From the NCBI RefSeq assembly GCF_001507435.1, contig NZ_LMWH01000241.1:71980-135979 (forward strand): 64,000 bases of DNA, given 5' to 3'. The notes beneath the pieces are model-generated. The model worked only from the letters and a program-made list of their open reading frames with translations, made no database searches and was not told where the DNA came from. The position numbers were made by a program, and so were the translations under genes. Positions 41,838 to 50,969 of the stretch are shown piece by piece. Positions within the stretch are counted from its first letter, which is position 1. Each line of letters begins with the position of its first letter. This DNA comes from Streptomyces sp. NRRL F-5122 (lineage in GTDB: Bacteria > Actinomycetota > Actinomycetes > Streptomycetales > Streptomycetaceae).

Positions 41838-43757
41838 ATGTGCGGCGTAGCGGGCATGGTGTCGACGGCGTCCCCCGACCCGGCGGCCGTGCGGACGATG
41901 TGCGACGTCCTCGCCCATCGCGGCCCGGACGGTGCGGGGTTCCACACCGACGACCATGTGGCCCTCGGCATGCGGCGACTGGCCGTCATCGACGTCGGCG
42001 GAGGAGACCAGCCCGTCTTCAACGAGGACCGCAGTGTGATCGCGGTCTTCAACGGGGAGATCTACAACTTCCCCGAGCTGCGCCGGGATCTGCAGGGCCG
42101 TGGTCACACCTTCCGCACGAACGGCGACTCCGAATGCCTTGTGCACCTCTACGAGGAACACGGCGAGGACTGCGTCCGCCATCTGCGCGGCATGTTCGCG
42201 TTCGCGGTGTGGGACGCGCGCCAGGGACGTCTGCTGCTCGCCCGCGACCGTGTCGGCAAAAAGCCGCTGTACTACCGGGAGACCGCCGGTGAGCTCGCCT
42301 TCGCCTCGGAACTCAAGGCGCTGAGCACGGTCGCCGGCGCCGGGGGCGAGGTCGATCCGGTCGCGCTCCACCACTATCTGACCTATCAGTACGTCCCGGC
42401 GCCCTGGTCGATCCTCCGCGGTGTACGCAAACTGCCGCCCGGTTGCCTGCTCACCTGGCAGGGCGGCCGGGTGCAGGTGAAGCGCTACTGGTCGCTCGAC
42501 TTCTCGCCGGTCCCCGCACCGGACGAGGAGGAGGCGGCCGAGCGGACCCGGGAGCTCCTGCTCGAGGCCACGCGTATCCGCATGGTGTCGGAGCGCCCGC
42601 TCGGGGCCTTTCTGTCGGGGGGCGTCGACTCTTCCGCCGTCGTCGCGGCCATGGCGCGGGTCTCCACGGAGCCCGTGAAGACCTTCTCCATCGGATTCGA
42701 GGACACCCGGTTCGACGAGCGGGCGCACGCCCGTGCGGTGGCGCGGCAGTACGGAACCGATCACCACGAATTCGTCGTGGAGGCCTCGGCCCTCGACATC
42801 CTGCCCACACTCGCGTGGTACTTCGACGAGCCGTTCGCGGATTCGTCCGCGATCCCCTCTTTCTACGTGGCCCAGTTGAGCCGCCGGCATGTGACCGTCG
42901 TCCTGAACGGCGACGGTGGCGACGAGTCGTTCGGTGGATACACCCGATATGTCCGCATGGCCGGGCTGGAGCGCTTCCGGGTCCACGGGGCCCTGCGCCC
43001 GGTCGTCGGTCACATGGGACGGTCTCTGCTGGCCGCCGGTCCGGCCTGCTCGATGCGGCGCAGGGCGGGCCGCGCGCTGACCCTGCTGGGCGAGACGTCG
43101 CAGCGGCGCTATGCCCGGATGATGTCCTACTTCATGCCGGAGCAGAAGCAGGCGCTGTACACGGAACGGCTGCTCGAGGCCACGGTCGGGATCGACAGCT
43201 ACGACCTTGTGGACCAGGCCTTCCGCGGGACCCGCGCCATCAGCCGGGTGAACCAGCTGATGGACGTGGACGTGAACACCTACCTGCCCGGAGACCTGCT
43301 GGTCAAGGTGGACATCAGCACGATGGCCAACTCGCTGGAGGCCCGGTCGCCGTTCCTGGACCACCGCCTGATGGAGTGGGCGGCCGGGCTGCCCGCGCAG
43401 CTGAAGGTGCGCGGCGGCACCACCAAGTACCTGCTCAAGAAGGCCTTGCGGGACTGGCTTCCGCATGAGGTGCTGCACCGGCCGAAGCAGGGGTTCGGGG
43501 TGCCGATGGCCCACTGGCTGCGAACGGATCTGAGGGACGTGGCATGGGACGTGCTCACCGACCGGACAGCGACGGACCGGGAACTGTTCCGGCCGGAGGC
43601 GGTGAGAACCATGCTCCGCGAACACGAGGCCGGGGAGGACCACGCGCGCCGGATCTGGGCGCTGATGCAGTTCGAACTCTGGCACCGCAGGTTCGTCGAC
43701 CGGCCGCAGCCCGTGCCGCCGGCGGTCGCCGGTCAGCCGCTGCGGCACACGGGCTGA
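41838..43757 (+). CDS. Asparagine synthase-type glutamine amidotransferase
   Basis: 639 aa. Cys2 (MCGVAGMVS) is the glutaminase nucleophile; NGEIYNFPELR and GDSECLVHLYEEHG complete the Ntn domain. The synthetase PP-loop SGGVDSSAV is at about residue 258, and NGDGGDESFGGYTRYVR follows. In polysaccharide loci such AsnB/WbpS-type enzymes usually amidate a sugar carboxylate, such as a uronic acid, rather than aspartate. The nucleotide-sugar dehydrogenase at 52297 could supply that uronate. Starts at ATG 41838 with AGGGAGGG upstream. Confidence 0.93.
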   Translation: MCGVAGMVSTASPDPAAVRTMCDVLAHRGPDGAGFHTDDHVALGMRRLAVIDVGGGDQPVFNEDRSVIAVFNGEIYNFPELRRDLQGRGHTFRTNGDSECLVHLYEEHGEDCVRHLRGMFAFAVWDARQGRLLLARDRVGKKPLYYRETAGELAFASELKALSTVAGAGGEVDPVALHHYLTYQYVPAPWSILRGVRKLPPGCLLTWQGGRVQVKRYWSLDFSPVPAPDEEEAAERTRELLLEATRIRMVSERPLGAFLSGGVDSSAVVAAMARVSTEPVKTFSIGFEDTRFDERAHARAVARQYGTDHHEFVVEASALDILPTLAWYFDEPFADSSAIPSFYVAQLSRRHVTVVLNGDGGDESFGGYTRYVRMAGLERFRVHGALRPVVGHMGRSLLAAGPACSMRRRAGRALTLLGETSQRRYARMMSYFMPEQKQALYTERLLEATVGIDSYDLVDQAFRGTRAISRVNQLMDVDVNTYLPGDLLVKVDISTMANSLEARSPFLDHRLMEWAAGLPAQLKVRGGTTKYLLKKALRDWLPHEVLHRPKQGFGVPMAHWLRTDLRDVAWDVLTDRTATDRELFRPEAVRTMLREHEAGEDHARRIWALMQFELWHRRFVDRPQPVPPAVAGQPLRHTG

Positions 43758-43861
43758 TCGGCGCCGCGTTCCCGTGCGCCGGGTTCGATTCCCATGGGAG
43801 TGCCCGTTCGCAGTGGCGATCCGACGGGTCTCCTCACCGATGGTCGCGTGGAGGACCAGTT

Positions 43862-45163
43862 TTGCTCACCGGTAGGACGAACTTGAGACCGCTCTCCGCC
43901 GCCGTGGCAGGCCGGGTGGGGATCCTGGCCGCCGGGCCGGTGGCGGCGTATCTGGCCCTGTTCCACGGCTTTGCGGCCGTTGCTGCGGCGGCGTTGATTT
44001 GCTTCGCTCTCGTGGCGTGGACGCGGCCGGACATGGCCCTGTTGATGGTGCTGGGACTGGTCCCGGTGATCGCCGCCATCAATCCTGGCGGCACGGTGCT
44101 GAAGGTGGTCCTGGGTGCCGTGGGAGTGCTGCTGTTCCGGATTGTGCTGAGCGGATTTCGCTTGCGCCCGGAGCTGGTTCTGGTATTGCTCACGGCCCTC
44201 GCCGTCACGGTGAGTTGTCTGATGCCTGCGGCTTCCACCCTCCCCGCACAACGGTCGTGGACTTCGTGGACTCTGTTGCTGGTGGGATTAGGTCTGCTCA
44301 CCGCCTCGATCCTGGCGCCTCCCGATCCTCGCCGCATCGCCCAGGTCGTGGCCGGCTCCGGGGCGGGTGCCGCCGGATACCTCCTTGTCCGAGGGGAGTA
44401 CGCCTCCGACCGCCTGATCGGGTTGGGCCTGAACCCCAATTACCTGGGAGTCGTCCTCGCGCTCTCCCTGGTCGCCGCCGTGGGTCTGGCACGATTCAGC
44501 CGGTCCCGGTCGTGGCTCGTCCCGGCTGTCGTCTGCGCTCATGCACTGCTGCTGACCCGGTCCCGAGGGGCGCTGGCGACGGCTGCGGTGGGGTTGGCCT
44601 GCGTTCTTCTCGCCAGCCGTCCATTGCGGCACAAGGTGCTGATCGCGCTGGCGATCGCGGCCGCGGCGGTTGTACTGCCGGGCACCTTAGACTCGGTCGA
44701 GGGCCACCTGATGGGCGACAGGACGCCCAGCGAGCTCACCGTCAACACCGAGGTGCGCAAGCAGGCCGCCCTTCTGGCAGTGCGCGTCGCACTCGATCAT
44801 CCACTGCGCGGCATCGGGTACGCGGTGTTCCCCGAATACGCCAGAACCTCGTCCGCGCTGGGCATCTTCATCAATACCCACAACGACTACCTGAGGCTTG
44901 CAGCTGAGTCCGGAATGGTGACCCTCGCCCTCCTGGTCGCTCTTCTGTGGTTCGGTCTCGCGCGCCGCTACAGCGCGGAACGCGTCGTCCTCCAGGCGCT
45001 GTGCCTTGCCTACGCGGTAGGGCTGCTCTTCGCTAACGCCCTCACAGACCTGGTCATTTCCACGCCCTTCTGGATCTCCCTGGGCTGCTTGCTGGCCCAA
45101 GGCAGACGCCGGAAGGCTGATCCCCAAACCCTCTTCCGCACGACGTTAAGGAAAGCCGAATGA
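43862..45163 (+). CDS. O-antigen ligase/polymerase-like membrane protein (two TTA codons)
   Basis: 433 aa from TTG 43862; GGAGG lies 7 nt upstream. About eleven hydrophobic helices; the large external loop carries the WaaL/Wzy motif HPLRGIGYAVFPEY and NTHNDYLRLAAESG, the conserved His region of the O-antigen ligase family. It should polymerise or ligate lipid-linked glycans outside the membrane. Two in-frame TTA codons (44288-44290 and 44687-44689) are present, which in Streptomyces make translation depend on the bldA tRNA. The stop overlaps the methyltransferase start (ATGA). Confidence 0.88.
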   Translation: MLTGRTNLRPLSAAVAGRVGILAAGPVAAYLALFHGFAAVAAAALICFALVAWTRPDMALLMVLGLVPVIAAINPGGTVLKVVLGAVGVLLFRIVLSGFRLRPELVLVLLTALAVTVSCLMPAASTLPAQRSWTSWTLLLVGLGLLTASILAPPDPRRIAQVVAGSGAGAAGYLLVRGEYASDRLIGLGLNPNYLGVVLALSLVAAVGLARFSRSRSWLVPAVVCAHALLLTRSRGALATAAVGLACVLLASRPLRHKVLIALAIAAAAVVLPGTLDSVEGHLMGDRTPSELTVNTEVRKQAALLAVRVALDHPLRGIGYAVFPEYARTSSALGIFINTHNDYLRLAAESGMVTLALLVALLWFGLARRYSAERVVLQALCLAYAVGLLFANALTDLVISTPFWISLGCLLAQGRRRKADPQTLFRTTLRKAE

Positions 45164-45990
45164 TGGACTGCGAGACTGAGATCAGCCAGGGCCGGCGCTT
45201 CGCCTTCGGGCGGAACTGGCTCCGATTCGGGACGCTGATCGACGAAGAGCGCATCGCCGGTGCCACGAGATCGCTGGAGGCTGCCCTCGGCACATGCGAT
45301 CTGACCGGACGCACCTTCCTGGATGTCGGCTGCGGAAGCGGGCTCTTCTCCCTGGCGGCACTGCGTATGGGCGCACGTGTACGGTCGTTCGACTACGACC
45401 CCGACTCGGTGAGAGCAGCCGGAAAGCTCCGCCTGGAATTCGCCCCGGACAGTGACTGGAGCATCCAGCACGCCTCCATCCTCGACGCGGAGTTCGTGCA
45501 GCGACTGGACCAGGCCGACATCGTCTACTCGTGGGGCGTGCTGCACCATACCGGCGATCTCTGGGCGGCGATGGAGGCCGTCTGCGGCCTCGTCGCTCCC
45601 GGGGGAACGCTGTACGTGTCGATCTACAACGATCAGGGACCGGAAAGCCGGATGTGGACAGCCGTGAAACGGCGTTACAACGCCTCCGGCGTGCTGGGGC
45701 GGCAACTGCTGCTGACCGGCAGCCTGCTCTATCTCGGCAGGCACGCCCCGCTGCGCGCCGCCCAGAGGCTGACCAAGCGGGTCCAGGGCACCCCGCAGGG
45801 GACTGTCCCCCGGCCGCGTGGCATGTCACGCAAGCACGACCTCGTCGACTGGGTGGGAGGTTATCCCTTCCAGGTCGCCACGCCTGAGGAGGTCTTCTCC
45901 TTCTGCCATGAGCGTGGCTTCGAACTGTCTCACCTGAAGACCTGCAAGGGAGGGATCGGCTGCAACGAGTTCGTGTTCACCCGTGAATGA
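45160..45990 (+). CDS. SAM-dependent methyltransferase
   Basis: 276 aa from ATG 45160, overlapping the ligase stop. The SAM motif FLDVGCGSGLFSLAALRMGA is at about residues 53-72, with acidic FDYDPDSV and VYSWGVLHHTGD after it. C-terminal segment includes SRKHDLVDWVGGYPFQVATP, typical of glycan-locus class I methyltransferases. It may methylate a sugar of the repeat unit or cap the polymer. Convergent with the flippase gene. Confidence 0.9.
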   Translation: MMDCETEISQGRRFAFGRNWLRFGTLIDEERIAGATRSLEAALGTCDLTGRTFLDVGCGSGLFSLAALRMGARVRSFDYDPDSVRAAGKLRLEFAPDSDWSIQHASILDAEFVQRLDQADIVYSWGVLHHTGDLWAAMEAVCGLVAPGGTLYVSIYNDQGPESRMWTAVKRRYNASGVLGRQLLLTGSLLYLGRHAPLRAAQRLTKRVQGTPQGTVPRPRGMSRKHDLVDWVGGYPFQVATPEEVFSFCHERGFELSHLKTCKGGIGCNEFVFTRE

Positions 45991-46034
45991 GACCTCCGAG
46001 GCCGGGTTCCGAGGCACATCAGGGCGATACCCGG

Positions 46035-47339
46035 TTATGGCACCCCGCCGATGCGCAGTGCTTTGAACCGGTGCTTCACCTCCATCGTGAAGCGTGCCGT
46101 CTCGGCGCTCGTAGGGAGCAGACACGTCCAGCCGAGTCCGCTCACCCGGCTGAAATACGCCACCTGGAAGGCGACGAGCGTCCCGTACGCCACGGTGGAA
46201 GCGAGCGCGCACCCGATTGCGCCCCAGACGGGAATCGCCACTGCGTTCAATCCGACGTTAACCACCAGTGCGATCAGCGAGGGGAACACGACGAGGCGCG
46301 ACGACCGCTGACGCAGCAGGAAATTGGACAGCGGCCGGGCTGCCGACAGCAGCAGGACCCCAGGGACCAGCCAGCCGACGAGTGTGGCCGCGGCCGCGTA
46401 CGCATGCCCGTACAGCGGGACGATCAGTATCGATACCGCGGTCACGGTCGTCACCGCGGACGCGACGCCCAGCAGCATGGTGAACCGGACGATCCGCGCC
46501 GTGACCATCGCTGATCCGCTCACGTCGCCGTCGAACTGGAGGGAGAGAGTGACCTGTGAGAACACGTCGACGGCTACTCGGCTCAGGTCCGCCAGGGTCA
46601 CCGCGAGCGTGTAGATCCCGACCTCCCGTGGCCCGGCAAGGGCGTTCAGCAGAAAGACGTCCGACCGCAGCAGCAGGTATGCGGCTGCCGAACCGGCGTG
46701 AAGCCGTAGTCCCTTGGCACACGTCGCGGCGGCGAGACCCAGGTCGGGCAGCCCGAGGGTGACTCCTCCTGCGGCGATCAGCACGGCCAGGGGAGCGGCC
46801 ATCGAGACCACCCATGCGACCACCACCATCTGGACGGTCAAGTGTCCGGTCAATCCGAGGACGACCAGGCAGAGACACTGGGCTACCGCACTCGCCAGCA
46901 TTGCGCGTCCCGCCACACGGGTACGGGACCGCAGAACCATGATGTTGGTCCCGTAGAACACGCTCATGCCCAAGGGCACGCCCGCGCAGGCCGTCGCCAG
47001 GAGAGAGACGTCCGGAACATTGGCGCTGCCCTGGAACACCAGGCCGAGCCCGATCGCCACGGCAGCCGCGGCGGAACCGATGACCAGGCCGAGCGGCAAG
47101 CTGTTCGCATCGAGGGAAGGTCGTTGCCCTTCTCGCGCCCACATGGCTGTCTGTGCCTGATCGATGGACAGATGGCCCAGCGTCATGGCGGCCGTGGCGA
47201 CAGTGACGGCCATGTAGTAGGTTCCACGTCCCTCGGGTGGCAGAGCTCTCGCCACGACGACGCTGGCGAGAATGCCCATGGCGAGGGTGCCGGCACGGGC
47301 CAGCAGTATCCAGGCGAACTGCGGTCGGCGGTCATCCAC
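46035..47339 (-). CDS. Lipid-linked glycan flippase (Wzx/MOP family)
   Basis: 434 aa from GTG 47339 with about 12 hydrophobic helices. FAWILLARAGTLAMGILASV, VVARALPPEGRGTYYMAVTV and GPREVGIYTLAVTLADLSRV match the polysaccharide-transporter branch of the MOP superfamily. It would move undecaprenyl-linked repeat units across the membrane for the polymerase at 43862. Followed by no obvious terminator. Reads toward the methyltransferase gene. Confidence 0.9.
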   Translation of the reverse strand: MDDRRPQFAWILLARAGTLAMGILASVVVARALPPEGRGTYYMAVTVATAAMTLGHLSIDQAQTAMWAREGQRPSLDANSLPLGLVIGSAAAAVAIGLGLVFQGSANVPDVSLLATACAGVPLGMSVFYGTNIMVLRSRTRVAGRAMLASAVAQCLCLVVLGLTGHLTVQMVVVAWVVSMAAPLAVLIAAGGVTLGLPDLGLAAATCAKGLRLHAGSAAAYLLLRSDVFLLNALAGPREVGIYTLAVTLADLSRVAVDVFSQVTLSLQFDGDVSGSAMVTARIVRFTMLLGVASAVTTVTAVSILIVPLYGHAYAAAATLVGWLVPGVLLLSAARPLSNFLLRQRSSRLVVFPSLIALVVNVGLNAVAIPVWGAIGCALASTVAYGTLVAFQVAYFSRVSGLGWTCLLPTSAETARFTMEVKHRFKALRIGGVP

Positions 47340-47441
47340 TGTGCCGGAACACCTCCCCGACGACGAACAGCCGGGGCTGTTCGGAAAGCGTGCGGTGCGA
47401 CGATTCGGACCGGGCCGTTTCCGTGGGCTCAGGCCGCCCCA

Positions 47442-48626
47442 CTAGACTCCGGACCGGCGCGCGAGCAGTTGCCGGTAGAGCGCGACATACCGGTCCACCA
47501 TGACGTCGGCCGTGAGGTTGGCCATGGCCCACTCGCGCGCAGCCCGTCCCAGGGCAGCGGCAGCGTCCGGGTCGCTCAGCAACTGGTGGATTCCCTCGGC
47601 GAGGGCCGCCGGGTCCACCGGGGGCACCAGCACCCCGCGCCCCTCCACAAGCTCCGGGGTGCCGCCGACGGAAGTGGCCACCACCGGCCGGCCGGCCGCC
47701 ATGGCCTCCATGACGGCATTGCTGGACCCTTCGTACAGGGATGGCAGCACGACCACGTCGGCCCGGGTCAGAAACCCGGATACATCGGCGCGGGCCCCAA
47801 GGAATCGGGCGTCGATCTCCAGGCGGTCGGCCATCTCCTGCAGTCCGGCGCGTTCAGGCCCGTCACCGATGAGGAGGAGGGTGCAGGGACTTCCCCGGCG
47901 ACTCAACGCCGCACAGGCTTCCAGGAGATAGCGGTGCCCCTTGTGGGCGGTGAGATTGGCGATGCACAGCACCACTGGCAGCAGGCTGACGACATCGGCG
48001 GGTTCGGCGGGTTCGAATTCGGTCGGTTGCATCCCGTTGGGGATCACGGCGATCTTGGCCGCCGGTACGCCTTCCTCGCGCCGGACTTCGTCGGCGATCG
48101 CGGACGCGTTGGCGACCAGGAAGTCCGTCCAACGTGTGGCGACCCGTTCCAGCGCGAGTACCACTCGGTTGTCCTTCTTGAAGAAGCCGAGACTCCGCCG
48201 CCCCGCCACGAGCACCGGCACGCGTGCCAGCCGTGCGGCGGGGGCGGCCGTCATGTAGGCGTGCATCAGGAAGGCCTGGAGAATCTGTGGTCTTTCTTCG
48301 CGAAGGAAGACCACCAGGCGGACGCATGCACGTAGGTTGGCGATGATCTGCCTTCGTCCGAGGGGGCGTCGGCAGAATCCAAGTTCTACCACGTGTACGC
48401 CGGATTTCCGGAGTCCTTCCGCCCGCGGCCCCAGGTGGAACATGACGAGCATATGGGTCCGGATTCCGCGATCGCTCAGCCCCTGCGCGAGTAGGACGAG
48501 CTGTTTCTCCGCGCCGCCGAGGCCGAGTTGTCCGATCAACAGGCATACTTTCTCGAGTGACTGACCCGGCCTTGTGCGCCGGGTCCAAGGAGCCTGGGGT
48601 GCTGGTGTTTTGTCAGTCAACGGCAT
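47442..48626 (-). CDS. Glycosyltransferase, GT4 family
   Basis: 394 aa from ATG 48626; the open frame extends upstream without homology. GT-B fold: N-terminal LLIGQLGLGGAEKQLVLLAQ, hinge LCIANLTAHKGHRYLLEACA, and the donor-site motif VVVLPSLYEGSSNAVMEAMA with its two Glu. It adds a sugar from a nucleotide donor to the lipid-linked glycan. Located 102 nt upstream of the flippase in the same direction. Confidence 0.92.
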   Translation of the reverse strand: MPLTDKTPAPQAPWTRRTRPGQSLEKVCLLIGQLGLGGAEKQLVLLAQGLSDRGIRTHMLVMFHLGPRAEGLRKSGVHVVELGFCRRPLGRRQIIANLRACVRLVVFLREERPQILQAFLMHAYMTAAPAARLARVPVLVAGRRSLGFFKKDNRVVLALERVATRWTDFLVANASAIADEVRREEGVPAAKIAVIPNGMQPTEFEPAEPADVVSLLPVVLCIANLTAHKGHRYLLEACAALSRRGSPCTLLLIGDGPERAGLQEMADRLEIDARFLGARADVSGFLTRADVVVLPSLYEGSSNAVMEAMAAGRPVVATSVGGTPELVEGRGVLVPPVDPAALAEGIHQLLSDPDAAAALGRAAREWAMANLTADVMVDRYVALYRQLLARRSGV

Positions 48627-48803
48627 GTGCGGCACACCTGTTATTTCCGTGGATCGTGCACATGGTGTCGTAGCGTAGGCGGCATATCGATCGAAGCCAT
48701 GGTTTCGGCGGTCGCGTGTCCGCGTGTCACAGCGGAGCCGAGCGCCTCTCGAACGAGTCCCAAAGTCTGCTAAACCCTGCTGGTCCACGGAAGGAACGCC
48801 CGT

Positions 48804-49322
48804 ATGAGAAATCGACCATTCGTCTGGGGCGTCCGCTGTTTCTACAAGCTGATCGCTCAGCGACTGGACCGGCGCATCCCGGGCGCGCGCGTCCTGCGCT
48901 GCTGGTGCGCGGAGAAGATCTGCGCGGAGGTGCGGGGGCCGGTCATGATCCATTCCCACGTCAGCCTGCCACCGACACTGAGGATGGGAAGAGGTGCCGC
49001 GATCGGGCAGGGAACCCGGATCCTCGGCTTGGGCCGCGTATTCCTCGGCGCTTACGTAAACATGGGCCCGGAGTGCCTTTTCATCACAGGTGATCACCCG
49101 GTGCCAAAAGTCGGGGAAAGTTTCCGTGATCACGCCCCGGTCCATGCCGACATCGTCGTGGAGGAGGACGTTTTCCTTGGTGCCCGGGTGACGGTTCTGC
49201 CGGGTGTGACGATTGGCCGTGGTGCCGCCGTCGGGGCCGGAAGCGTGGTAACAAAAGACGTACCCTCGGACATGGTTGTGGCGGGAAACCCGGCGAGGGT
49301 GATCCGCGCTCGTGAGAAGTGA
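48804..49322 (+). CDS. Left-handed beta-helix acyltransferase (O-acetyltransferase type)
   Basis: 172 aa from ATG 48804 (GGAAGGAA upstream). Hexapeptide repeats are clear: MGRGAAIGQGTRILGLGRVFLG and VFLGARVTVLPGVTIGRGAA, then VGAGSVVTKDVPSDMVVAGN. Catalytic His is probably in ITGDHPVPK. It likely O-acetylates a sugar of the glycan. Divergent from the GT4 gene. Confidence 0.9.
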   Translation: MRNRPFVWGVRCFYKLIAQRLDRRIPGARVLRCWCAEKICAEVRGPVMIHSHVSLPPTLRMGRGAAIGQGTRILGLGRVFLGAYVNMGPECLFITGDHPVPKVGESFRDHAPVHADIVVEEDVFLGARVTVLPGVTIGRGAAVGAGSVVTKDVPSDMVVAGNPARVIRAREK

Positions 49323-49775
49323 GAGCAACATGAGGAAGAATCAGCTCGGGTCGACCTTGAGCTGAATGAGACATTGGATTCTCCGGGCGAGGGTGACTTC
49401 GGCACTTCGTGACCACTCGAAGTCATTTCACTCGGCGGGCCCCATCGCCCTCGTGGCTGCGCAGGCATCCTGCACAGTGCTCTCACGACTCCTGTTCGTC
49501 TCCCCGCAGTGCGGTCGAATCGGACATGCCGTGGTCGAGGCGTTCGCTCGTGCGGTCATGCGTATGAAGCGAGCCGGTGTAGGAACTCCTCCCCTATGCG
49601 TTTCGCCGTCGTGCAGCGCGCCTCCGCGCCCGCCGTACCCGTTCTCCCGGACGCCTCGGCCGACGCCGCGCCTGCGCGAGCGGTGAGTCTGCTCGTTGGG
49701 GCCGGGGCGGGGCCGGGTCGGCCCCGCGTCGAGCGCGGGACCGGCCCGGACGGCGCCGCCGCAGCGGCTACGACG
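49323..49775. other. Gene-free stretch within the glycan locus
   Basis: About 450 nt between convergent genes. A small GC hairpin (GGGGCCG-GGT-CGGCCCC, 49709-49725) could act as a terminator; nothing else seen. Confidence 0.4.
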
Positions 49776-50969
49776 TCACTGCGGTGCAGCGGGAGTGCCC
49801 GCGGTGCGGGGCAGCGTGGCGGGCTTCCGGGCTTCCCGCGAATGCGGCACCGCCGTCGGCCGGAACGGCCGGTGACGGCGTCCGAATCCGCCGTCGGCAG
49901 GCCTGGACTGCGAGGCCGTGCGGTGGATCCCGCTCGCGGACACGACCGGTGAAGCACCCGCGGTGGCCGGGATGACGAGCAGGAGCCGTACCGCGCCGAC
50001 ACCCACGGCACAGGCGGCGACGAGCGCCATGCCCGGTGCCAGCACACCATGGGCCACCAGCACCGCCGCGAGGCACCCCGCCGTCGCGAACGCACCCATG
50101 ACACGCACGACTTGGGGAACCGTCAGGCCCAATCGGCGCAACCGGTGGGAGATGTGGTCCGTGCCGCCCTGAAGCAGCGGTCGTGCCTCCATGTAGCGGG
50201 ACAGCATCACCAACGTCGTGTCCAGCGCCGGGACGAGGGTGGGGAGAAGAAGCACCGCGGGTCCGGAGAGGCCGTCGACGTCGTGGTGCACCACCGTCAT
50301 CACGGAGGCCAGCATGAAGCCGAGGAAGAGCGAGCCCGCGTCCCCGAGAAAGATCCGCGCCGGATGCCGGTTGTGGAAGAGGAAACCGAGACAGGCCCCG
50401 ACGAGAGCCGCCGTCAGCACGGCGAGGCCGATCCGCCCGTCGGCAAGGGCCGTCGCACAGAGGAACGCGCCGATGACCACGCACAGGGACGAGGCCGCAC
50501 CGTCCATGTTGTCGAGCAGGTTGAACGCGTTCGTCACGAAGACGATCCACACGATGGCGAACACCGCGTCGAAGGGGCCGCCGAGGATGGTCGGACACCC
50601 CCCGGCCAGCACGACCACCGCGGCCGCCGAGGTCTCGACGCACAGCCGGAACCGCACACTGAGCTGCCGCAGATCGTCGATGAGTCCGAGGACGCACATG
50701 AGCGCGGAGCAGCCGAGCACAACGCCGAGCACCGGGTCGAAGACCCCTCGGGGAAGGACGGCGACGGCCGCGGCGGCGAGAGTGGCGGCACCGACGGCGA
50801 CTCCGCCGAGATAGGGCGTCGGGCAGGTGTGCGCCTTGCGAGGGCTGGGGCGGTCGGTGATCCCGTGGCGCAGGGCGAAGCGTCTGAGCGGCTCCGTCAG
50901 CAGCAGTCCGAGCAGCAGGGCCGCGCAGCCCGCGCTCGTCGTCACGACCGCTGCGCCCATGCCGGTCAC
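49776..50969 (-). CDS. WecA/MraY-type polyprenyl-phosphate sugar-1-phosphate transferase
   Basis: 397 aa from GTG 50969 with about ten helices. The catalytic motifs are visible: GLIDDLRQLSVRFRL (DD pair), NAFNLLDNMDGAASSL and FLGDAGSLFLG, plus the HRLRRLGL carbohydrate-recognition loop near GGTDHISHRL. It loads the first sugar phosphate onto undecaprenyl phosphate, starting glycan assembly. A 60-residue basic tail follows. It overlaps the epimerase stop by GTGA, so the two are coupled. Confidence 0.92.
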   Translation of the reverse strand: MTGMGAAVVTTSAGCAALLLGLLLTEPLRRFALRHGITDRPSPRKAHTCPTPYLGGVAVGAATLAAAAVAVLPRGVFDPVLGVVLGCSALMCVLGLIDDLRQLSVRFRLCVETSAAAVVVLAGGCPTILGGPFDAVFAIVWIVFVTNAFNLLDNMDGAASSLCVVIGAFLCATALADGRIGLAVLTAALVGACLGFLFHNRHPARIFLGDAGSLFLGFMLASVMTVVHHDVDGLSGPAVLLLPTLVPALDTTLVMLSRYMEARPLLQGGTDHISHRLRRLGLTVPQVVRVMGAFATAGCLAAVLVAHGVLAPGMALVAACAVGVGAVRLLLVIPATAGASPVVSASGIHRTASQSRPADGGFGRRHRPFRPTAVPHSREARKPATLPRTAGTPAAPQ

